The notes beneath the pieces are model-generated. The model made no database searches, was not told where the DNA came from, and saw nothing but the letters and a program-made list of their open reading frames with translations. Position numbers and translations under genes: made by a program. From the NCBI RefSeq assembly GCF_000708675.1, contig NZ_JELR01000002.1, positions 62,001 through 126,000 of the forward strand: a DNA stretch of 64,000 nt, read 5' to 3'. Below are positions 57,664-64,000 of the stretch, one piece after another (the first letter of the stretch is position 1; each line of letters begins with the position of its first letter). The DNA is from Microbulbifer sp. HZ11 (lineage in GTDB: Bacteria; Pseudomonadota; Gammaproteobacteria; Pseudomonadales; Cellvibrionaceae).

Positions 57664-59646
57664 ATGAGAAATTCACGCCAACTCAATCCCCCAATGCGCG
57701 CGTTGCTCGGTGCATTTTTACTACTGCAGATGGCAGCGGTATCCAGCGAAGAGCCCAAACCTGCATCGGCGGCCACCAAAGCCGCCAATGCCCAGGTACT
57801 GAAAGAATTACCATTCAATGACAAGGCCGACTTTGAAAATGCCCAACGTGGTTTGATCGCACGACCGGAGAGCCTGACGATTAAAGATGCCAAAGGCAAT
57901 GTGGTATGGGATATGGAGGCCTACAAAAAATTCATCGGTCTCGACAAATCGGCCCCGGACACTGTCAATCCGAGCCTTTGGCGCAATGCACAACTGAATA
58001 TGCTGTACGGACTTTACAAGGTAACCGATAACATCTTTCAGGTCCGCGGTTATGACATTACCAATATCACCTATGTGAAAACCAATAGCGGCTGGATCGT
58101 TTTCGACCCGTTGATTTCTACCGAAACCGCCAGGGCGGCGCACGAGCTGGTCACAAAAGAACTTGGCGAACGCCCGATCCAGGCCGTGGTATACAGCCAC
58201 TCCCATGTGGATCACTACGCGGGAATCAAAGGCATTGTCAGTCAGGCCGATGTTGACGCGGGCAAGGTGAAAATCATTGCGCCGGAGGGCTTTATGGAGC
58301 ACGCCGTCAGCGAAATGATTCTGGCGGGTAATGCCATGTCACGGCGCGCGGTCTTTATGTATGGCGCGGTACTACCACGCAACGCCCAGGGCAGTGTGAA
58401 TGCAGGCTTGGGGCAGTCTAATTCCACCGGCACCATCACAATGATTCCCCCTACGGAGATCGTTTCCAAAACCGGTACAGAAATCACTGTTGACGGCGTG
58501 AAAATGATATTCCAGATGACCCCGGGGACCGAGGCACCGGCAGAAATGAACACCTGGTTCCCGCAATGGGATGCCATGTGGATGGCCGAGAACACAACCA
58601 ACACTATGCACAATATCCTGACTTTGCGCGGCGCTCAGGTACGGGATCCGCTGGTATGGGCAAAATATCTGAATGAGACCATCGCCCTGTATGGCGGCAA
58701 GGTCAAAGTGAAATTCCAGAGCCATCACTGGCCCATGTGGGGCAACAGGGAAATTGTGGATTACTGGAAAAAGCAGCGGGATCTGTACAAATACATCCAC
58801 GATCAAACGGTAAACCTGTTGAACAAGGGGTACACCGGGCCGGAAATTGCCGACATGATCGAGCTGCCGCCAGAGCTGAACGACTTCTGGCCAAACCGCG
58901 GCTACTATGGCACCTTGCGCCACAATTCCCGCGCCGTGTACCAGCGTTACATGGGCTGGTACGACAGCAATCCCGCCCATCTGGACCGACTGCCGCCGGA
59001 AAAAGCTTCGAAGAAGTATGTCGAGTACATGGGCGGTGCTGACGCCATCATGAAGCGCGCCAAAGCAGATTTTGACAAGGGCGATTACCGCTGGGTGGCA
59101 GAAGCACTCAACCAGCTGGTGTTTGCCGAACCCGACAATACCGCAGCGAAAAACCTGCTGGCAGATACCTACGAACAGCTCGGTTACCAGGCGGAAGCCG
59201 GCACTTGGCGTTCGGAGTATTTGCAGGCCGCCTTCGAATTACGCAATGGCACTCCCTCATCCGGCGGTGTCAACGCCGCCAGTCCGGACACTATACGTGC
59301 CATGTCACCGGAAATGCTGTTTGACTACCTCGCGGTCAGGCTCAATGGTCCAAAAGCTGCCGGTAAGAGAATCGCACTGAATATGAATTTCCCGGATTTG
59401 AAAAAGGAATACGCGGTCATCGTTGAAAATGGCGTACTGAATTACTTCCCTACGCCGATGACTAAACCGGATGCCACCATCAATATCCCGAAAACCGTAC
59501 TGGATTCCATTCAGCTGGGTGAGACCGACCTGAAATCAGCGGTGAATCAGGGTGATGTCAAGATTGATGGTGACTCCGATAGTTTTGTCCAATTTGTGGG
59601 CTTACTGGATAACTTCCCCTTCTGGTTCAATATTGTGACCCCTTAA
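57664..59646 (+). CDS. Exported alkyl-sulfatase-type metallo-beta-lactamase protein
   Basis: 660-aa member of the SdsA1/BDS1-like alkyl-sulfatase family. The signal peptide is about residues 1-27 (MRALLGAFLLLQMAAVSS core). The metallo-beta-lactamase domain has the zinc motif HSHVDHYAG (His179, His181, Asp183, His184) and later FQSHHWPMWG. A helical dimerisation domain and the C-terminal SCP2-like domain (ending FVGLLDNFPFWFNIVTP) complete the family layout. It hydrolyses primary or secondary alkyl sulfates such as SDS. The ATG at 57664 is chosen because it leads into the signal peptide; no good ribosome-binding site is visible at any candidate start. Confidence 0.88.
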   Translation: MRNSRQLNPPMRALLGAFLLLQMAAVSSEEPKPASAATKAANAQVLKELPFNDKADFENAQRGLIARPESLTIKDAKGNVVWDMEAYKKFIGLDKSAPDTVNPSLWRNAQLNMLYGLYKVTDNIFQVRGYDITNITYVKTNSGWIVFDPLISTETARAAHELVTKELGERPIQAVVYSHSHVDHYAGIKGIVSQADVDAGKVKIIAPEGFMEHAVSEMILAGNAMSRRAVFMYGAVLPRNAQGSVNAGLGQSNSTGTITMIPPTEIVSKTGTEITVDGVKMIFQMTPGTEAPAEMNTWFPQWDAMWMAENTTNTMHNILTLRGAQVRDPLVWAKYLNETIALYGGKVKVKFQSHHWPMWGNREIVDYWKKQRDLYKYIHDQTVNLLNKGYTGPEIADMIELPPELNDFWPNRGYYGTLRHNSRAVYQRYMGWYDSNPAHLDRLPPEKASKKYVEYMGGADAIMKRAKADFDKGDYRWVAEALNQLVFAEPDNTAAKNLLADTYEQLGYQAEAGTWRSEYLQAAFELRNGTPSSGGVNAASPDTIRAMSPEMLFDYLAVRLNGPKAAGKRIALNMNFPDLKKEYAVIVENGVLNYFPTPMTKPDATINIPKTVLDSIQLGETDLKSAVNQGDVKIDGDSDSFVQFVGLLDNFPFWFNIVTP

Positions 59647-59665
59647 GCAGGGGTCACACCATTGA

Positions 59666-61366
59666 TCAGTGCGCGCTGGCCTGGCCAGCGCCTTGCGGGA
59701 AGCGAATGCTCTCGACCATTTCCTGCACATCTTTCGGGGCCTCACGGGTCACTTTCGCCACCGCGATCGCCACCGCGAAGTTGATAATCATACCGAGAGT
59801 ACCGATGCCTTCCGGGGAGATACCAAACCACCAGTTGTCCGGGGTGTTGGCCGCCGGGTTGATGAACTTGAAGTAGCAGATATAGGCCGCGGTAAACAGG
59901 ATACCGGAAACCATACCGGCGATAGCGCCTTCCTTGTTCATCCGCTTGGAGAAGATCCCCATGATGATCGCCGGGAAGAAGGACGACGCCGCAAGCCCGA
60001 AGGCAAAGGCGACCACCTGCGCCACGAAGCCCGGTGGATTGATCCCGAGATAGCCGGCAATACAGATGGCCACCGCGGCCGCACCGCGAGCGTAGAGCAG
60101 CTCCTTCTTCTCACTGATATTCGGCATCAGGTTGCGCTTCAACAGGTCGTGAGAAATCGATGTAGAAATTACCAGTAACAGACCTGCAGAGGTGGACAGC
60201 GCTGCCGCCACGCCACCGGCGGCCACCAGGGCAATTACCCAGGCCGGCAGATTGGCAATTTCCGGGTTCGCCAGCACCATGATGTCGCGGTCGACGCTCA
60301 TCTCGTTGCGCTCGTCACCGGAGTAGAACATGTTGCCATCGCCGTTCTTGTCTTCCCATTTGATCAGACCGGTTTCTTCCCAGTTGGAAATCCAGCTCGG
60401 CGCTTCAGCGTGGGCGGTGCCATTGCCGTCCGGACCGTTGATGGTGTCGATCATGTTCACACGGGCGAAGGAGGCAATGGCCGGTGCGGTGGTGTAAAGC
60501 AGTGCAATAAACAATAGTGCCCAGCCCGCCGATTTACGCGCGTCGCGTACCTTCGGCACGGTGAAGAAGCGCACAATCACGTGGGGCAGACCCGCGGTAC
60601 CCACCATCAATGCGGCGGTGATAAAGAACACATCGATGGTACTTTTCGTCCCCGAGGTGTATTCCGCAAACCCGAGTTCCGCAGAAAGTCCGTCGAGTTT
60701 ATCCAACAGATAGGTTCCGTCCGACAGCATGCCACCGAAACCGGTCTGCGGCAGTACATGGCCGGTCATCATGATGGAGATAAAGATCGCCGGCACCATG
60801 TAGGCAAAGATCAGTACGCAGTACTGGGCAACCTGGGTGTAGGTAATGCCCTTCATACCGCCGAGGACCGCGTAGAAGAACACCACCCCCATGCCGATCA
60901 CAACACCGGTGGCGATATCCACTTCCAGGAAGCGGGAGAAGACCACGCCCACACCGCGCATCTGCCCGGCCACATAGGTAAAGCACACAAAAATGGCGCA
61001 GATCACGGCCACGGTACGGGCAGCCTGGGAGTAGTAACGGTCGCCAATAAAGTCCGGTACGGTAAATTTACCGAACTTACGCAGGTAAGGCGCGAGGCAC
61101 AGTGCCAGCAGCACGTAACCGCCGGTCCAGCCCAGCAGGTATACCGCACCGTCATAACCCATAAAGGAAATCAGGCCGGCCATGGAAATAAACGAGGCCG
61201 CCGACATCCAGTCCGCCGCCGTGGCCATGCCGTTGGCCACCGGGTGTACGCCGCCGCCGGCGACGTAAAAGTCGTTAGTGGAGCCGGCACGGGCCCAGAG
61301 GGCGATGCCGATATAGAGAACGAAAGTCGCACCGACTATCAGGAAGGTAAGGCTCTGTACGTCCAT
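59666..61366 (-). CDS. actP: Sodium:solute symporter of the ActP (acetate) type
   Basis: 566-aa inner-membrane symporter of the SSS family with about 13 helices. It begins MDVQSLTFLIVGATFVLYIGIALWAR and carries the SSS/ActP region TAADWMSAASFISMAGLI, QYCVLIFAYMVPAI and AGGVAAALSTSAGLLLVIS. Two charged loops around residues 330-370 are larger than in E. coli ActP (WEDKNGDGNMFYSGDERNEM). It lies 3 bp after the DUF4212 small subunit gene, and the operon is opposite acs, so acetate or a short carboxylate is the probable substrate. The gene symbol is by analogy. Confidence 0.85.
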   Translation of the reverse strand: MDVQSLTFLIVGATFVLYIGIALWARAGSTNDFYVAGGGVHPVANGMATAADWMSAASFISMAGLISFMGYDGAVYLLGWTGGYVLLALCLAPYLRKFGKFTVPDFIGDRYYSQAARTVAVICAIFVCFTYVAGQMRGVGVVFSRFLEVDIATGVVIGMGVVFFYAVLGGMKGITYTQVAQYCVLIFAYMVPAIFISIMMTGHVLPQTGFGGMLSDGTYLLDKLDGLSAELGFAEYTSGTKSTIDVFFITAALMVGTAGLPHVIVRFFTVPKVRDARKSAGWALLFIALLYTTAPAIASFARVNMIDTINGPDGNGTAHAEAPSWISNWEETGLIKWEDKNGDGNMFYSGDERNEMSVDRDIMVLANPEIANLPAWVIALVAAGGVAAALSTSAGLLLVISTSISHDLLKRNLMPNISEKKELLYARGAAAVAICIAGYLGINPPGFVAQVVAFAFGLAASSFFPAIIMGIFSKRMNKEGAIAGMVSGILFTAAYICYFKFINPAANTPDNWWFGISPEGIGTLGMIINFAVAIAVAKVTREAPKDVQEMVESIRFPQGAGQASAH

Positions 61367-61369
61367 AGT

Positions 61370-61717
61370 TTAGTGACCTCCCTGCAGCTGTTGTGCTTGG
61401 GATTGTCGCGCTTCGGGTGCAGCGGCGGTACTCGTCTGCTCGGCAGGTTCGTCGTCTTCGTAGACGCCGTACTTTTTATCGAGCTGATTCATTTTGTAGA
61501 CGTAAACAAAAATCAGCGCGAGGAACATATAGATGGCGCCCTGCTGGGCAAACCAGAAGCCCAGTTTGAATCCACCCATGCGGATCTGGTTCAGTTCTTC
61601 CACAAACAGAATGCCGCAACCAAACGAAACCACAAACCACACCACCAGCAAGCTGAGCATCAGCTTGAGGTTCTCCCGCCAGTAATCACTGGCCTTCTGT
61701 TTACTCTCGAAACTCAT
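61370..61717 (-). CDS. DUF4212 small membrane partner of the symporter
   Basis: 115-aa protein with two hydrophobic helices (LMLSLLVVWFVVSFGCGILF and GAIYMFLALIFVYVYKM) and a polar Ala/Gln-rich C-terminus. It is a DUF4212 member, the usual partner of this symporter class (similar to the YjcH place beside ActP, but a different family). The ATG at 61717 has GGAG at the best spacing; an ATG three codons earlier is too close to it. Only 3 bp separate it from the symporter gene. Confidence 0.85.
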   Translation of the reverse strand: MSFESKQKASDYWRENLKLMLSLLVVWFVVSFGCGILFVEELNQIRMGGFKLGFWFAQQGAIYMFLALIFVYVYKMNQLDKKYGVYEDDEPAEQTSTAAAPEARQSQAQQLQGGH

Positions 61718-61775
61718 CGTCTTCACTCCACTTTATCGTTTACTTATTGTCGATTTGAATATGGAAACTATTCCC

Positions 61776-61799
61776 AAAAAAATATCAGAAAAGATATTT
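61776..61799 (-). terminator. AT-rich terminator after the porin gene
   Basis: Minus-strand AAATATC-TTTTCT-GATATTT followed by more T residues, right after the stop of the porin gene. Confidence 0.55.
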
Positions 61800-61803
61800 C
61801 CCG

Positions 61804-63141
61804 TCAGAAAACGTACTTCACAGAAAGCTGCATGCGCTGAAGGGATCCTTCATCGTCGGTGAGTAATCCACTCGCGTTCTCCACTTCCTTACTGGAAAAA
61901 ATATACTCACCACCCAGGGTCATTTTGGGTACCGGCGAATACATCAGGTTCAGGTGCAGGCTCTGGTAGGAAGACGGCGTCATATCGGAAACCATTTCAG
62001 GGTTGTCCGCCGCGGTAGCGGAAAGCACCAGATTGCTGCGCCACTGATCGCTCCAGAAATGGCGTAGGGCCACATAGCCGCCGTGCTGGTCGATCAGATC
62101 TATGCTGCCATCAACGGGATTGATAATACCGCCGCGGTAGCTGTTCAGCCCGAGGTAACGGCCCAGGGCATTGCCGTAGCTGTACATAAAGCGCAGGTCG
62201 TCGCGACCCAGTTGCCATTTACCGGCGAGACTGATGGCGTAGCCCTGCTCGGATTCGTTGCTGCCATCTGCGTGGTCGTAGGCCAGTTCGCGGCTCATGG
62301 AGGCAATGGAATAACTCAGGTCACCGATATTGTTGTCATAGCGCAACACCATATCCGGACGACTGTTGTCGTCGTAGGGGTTTTCGGCGCCGTTGTAGAG
62401 GGTCGTGGCCGGGTTTTCCGCAGCAATCATCACCTTGCCACTGCCGAAGCCCTGGGTATAGCGCAGTTGCGGCTGGCGCTCGAAAATCGTGCCCACCGGG
62501 CCGACAAAATCCAGCCCTTCCGGCAGGGTACCCACATTGAAAAACGTGGACCAGGCCTGACCGGCCAGCAGTGAACGGTCGCCATCGATATTCCAGTTCA
62601 CATAGGCGTGACGCAGGCGCTGGGCATAAGAGTTACTGATACGTTCATCCCCCTGCCCGCCCGCCATGGCATCGATCTCGATATGGGTATCCACACTGCC
62701 GGCACCGGCCTGAGTGGATGACTTGAAGAACAGGCGGGTGGATTTTGCGTGGGCGTTGTAGTGCACGCCCCCGCTCTCGCCACCGATTGGAATGGTGGAA
62801 GGCACCAGGAAATCTTCACCGATACCCGCGGTTGCCGCACTGCCATCGGAGTAATCACTGAAAATGCTGTCCAGTTTGATGTAACCACCAATCTGGATCT
62901 CGGTACTGCCAAAGGTGGCCGTTTTGGGCGGTTCCGGATTTTCCACAATCTGAGCCTGCTGACTGGCCGCCAACTGGTTCACCTGAGCCTGTAGCTGGGC
63001 AATGCGCTGCTGCAACTGTTCGGCGGTCATTGCTTGGGATGAAAGATTGTCTGACTCGGCCGCGGTTGCGGGTAAGCCATTCACCATCGCTGCCAGCGCG
63101 ATCGCACCGGCCAAACTGCTTTTTATTATTGTTACCGACAT
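61804..63141 (-). CDS. DcaP-like trimeric outer-membrane porin
   Basis: 445-aa porin. Signal peptide 1-26 (ending GLPATAAES). A coiled-coil-forming stretch follows at about 33-62 (AEQLQQRIAQLQAQVNQLAAS), typical for the periplasmic stalk of DcaP-type porins. The beta-barrel ends QRMQLSVKYVF with terminal Phe. DcaP relatives pass dicarboxylates and other small anions. Located beside the acetate-type symporter and acs, it may be their outer-membrane gate. The ATG at 63141 marks the signal peptide; earlier in-frame starts add 32 residues without signal character. Confidence 0.82.
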   Translation of the reverse strand: MSVTIIKSSLAGAIALAAMVNGLPATAAESDNLSSQAMTAEQLQQRIAQLQAQVNQLAASQQAQIVENPEPPKTATFGSTEIQIGGYIKLDSIFSDYSDGSAATAGIGEDFLVPSTIPIGGESGGVHYNAHAKSTRLFFKSSTQAGAGSVDTHIEIDAMAGGQGDERISNSYAQRLRHAYVNWNIDGDRSLLAGQAWSTFFNVGTLPEGLDFVGPVGTIFERQPQLRYTQGFGSGKVMIAAENPATTLYNGAENPYDDNSRPDMVLRYDNNIGDLSYSIASMSRELAYDHADGSNESEQGYAISLAGKWQLGRDDLRFMYSYGNALGRYLGLNSYRGGIINPVDGSIDLIDQHGGYVALRHFWSDQWRSNLVLSATAADNPEMVSDMTPSSYQSLHLNLMYSPVPKMTLGGEYIFSSKEVENASGLLTDDEGSLQRMQLSVKYVF

Positions 63142-63367
63142 AGTCTTTGTCCTTGCCGTCGTTTGTTGGAGTGAGCACTCCAAGCAAACAACTTCGCGGA
63201 TCAATCTGGTATTAACCAATGGTCTACATTCGACCAATGTCTAGATAGAAACACATGGTAACCATCTCCCTCCAGTACAGCCTTTCGACTTTTGTCTAAT
63301 ACGACCTGTCGCGGCGCCAGTGCCAGAATGCACTGCATAAGAAATTGCACTGATGAGAGGCCTATCC

Positions 63368-64000
63368 GTGACCAGTCAACCAGAGACATACCTCGTTCCC
63401 GATAGCTACGCCGCCAGTTCACTGCTGGACGAAGCGGGTTACTTTGAAATGTACAACCGCTCCGTGCAGGACCCGGATGGTTTCTGGCGCGAGCAGGCCC
63501 AGCGCATCGACTGGATCCAACCATTTACCCAGGTACAGGACACGTCGTTTGCGAAAGACGACCTGCATATCCGCTGGTTTGCCGACGGCAAGCTGAACGT
63601 GGCCGCCAACTGTCTGGACCGACATCTGGAAAAACACGGCGATGACACCGCCATCCTGTGGGTGGGCGACGAACCGGGCACCTCCCGCGAGATCAGCTAC
63701 CGCGAGCTGCACCGGGATGTCTGCCGCTTTGCCAACGGTCTCAAGAGCCTGGGGGTTCAGAAGGGCGATGTGGTGACCATCTACATGCCCATGGTGCCGG
63801 AAGCGGCGGTAGCGATGCTGGCCTGCGCCCGCATTGGTGCGGTGCATTCGGTGGTGTTTGCCGGCTTCTCACCGGAGGCCCTGGCCGGGCGCATGGACGA
63901 CGGTCAGTCCCGCATCCTGATCACCGCCAATGCCGGTCGCCGCGGCGGCCGCTCGGTGCCACTCAAACAGAACGTGGACCGCGCCGTTGCCCTGTGCAAG
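63368..64000 (+). CDS. acs: Acetyl-CoA synthetase, N-terminal part
   Basis: First 211 codons of Acs; the gene continues past the window. It activates acetate to acetyl-CoA via acetyl-AMP. Regions clearly like E. coli Acs: [55 protein letters not shown] and [20 protein letters not shown]. The GTG at 63368 is chosen because GAGAGG precedes it by 7 bases; an in-frame ATG at 63353 lacks one. It is divergent from the porin/symporter genes. Confidence 0.93.
   Translation, partial: MTSQPETYLVPDSYAASSLLDEAGYFEMYNRSVQDPDGFWREQAQRIDWIQPFTQVQDTSFAKDDLHIRWFADGKLNVAANCLDRHLEKHGDDTAILWVGDEPGTSREISYRELHRDVCRFANGLKSLGVQKGDVVTIYMPMVPEAAVAMLACARIGAVHSVVFAGFSPEALAGRMDDGQSRILITANAGRRGGRSVPLKQNVDRAVALCK

Noticed and set aside
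60581-61840. 419-codon plus-strand frame opposite the symporter genes
   Set aside because: Antisense of helices; its His/Gln-rich translation is typical of such shadows.

Overview
This window looks like chromosome of a marine, chitin-degrading gammaproteobacterium of the Cellvibrionales type, with Microbulbifer or a close relative as my best guess. The signs are two secreted GH18 chitinases with poly-serine linkers, PKD and CBM5/12 modules, several TonB-dependent receptors, an S46 dipeptidyl-peptidase, an imuA-imuB-dnaE2 mutagenesis cassette, and the gamma-type sdh/suc gene order divergent from gltA. The genus is inferred from gene content only.

Left part (1-17.6 kb): a truncated exported protein, a monofunctional catalase, and the selenium pair selD-selU. 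Then comes a complete TCA block on the minus strand: sdhCDAB, a terminator-like hairpin, then sucA-sucB-lpdA-sucC-sucD. It diverges from gltA across a 657-bp regulatory gap that holds good promoter candidates in both directions.

Middle-left (17.7-24.3 kb): a vanadium-haloperoxidase/PAP2-like secreted protein, followed by the most unusual locus of the window. This is a hemerythrin-like protein, a 676-aa NirB-type FAD/NAD(P) oxidoreductase fused to a BFD [2Fe-2S] domain and to a membrane domain with two paired-histidine helices, an 11-haem cytochrome c and a mono-haem DUF3365-type lipoprotein. Together they read as a complete route for electrons from cytoplasmic NAD(P)H across the membrane to periplasmic cytochromes. 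A perfect CRP-type site lies upstream.

Middle (24.3-41.6 kb): the two chitinases, with a pair of LacI-type palindromes upstream of the larger one. Then small genes (ChaB-like, glycine-zipper lipoprotein, DUF3820), the S46 peptidase, a BaiN-type flavoprotein coupled to a small zinc-ribbon protein, dcd, and the SOS mutasome imuA-imuB-dnaE2. The mutasome has two LexA boxes at its promoter. It is interrupted by a GIY-YIG nuclease gene and four 124-bp tandem repeats, a diverged relative of which lies elsewhere in the window.

Middle-right (41.6-52.5 kb): a minus-strand catabolic-looking island with two TonB receptors, an aminotransferase overlapping an amidase, an unrecognised exported protein, an Ldh_2-type dehydrogenase and the ribosome-rescue factor arfB.

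Right part (52.6-64 kb): two tandem BCCT transporters, a GNAT acetyltransferase, an alkyl-sulfatase-type metallo-beta-lactamase protein, an acetate-type symporter with its DUF4212 partner, a DcaP-like porin, and the start of acs. The last group suggests coordinated acetate uptake and activation that feeds the TCA block at the other end.

No rRNA, tRNA, CRISPR array, insertion sequence or prophage was recognised.
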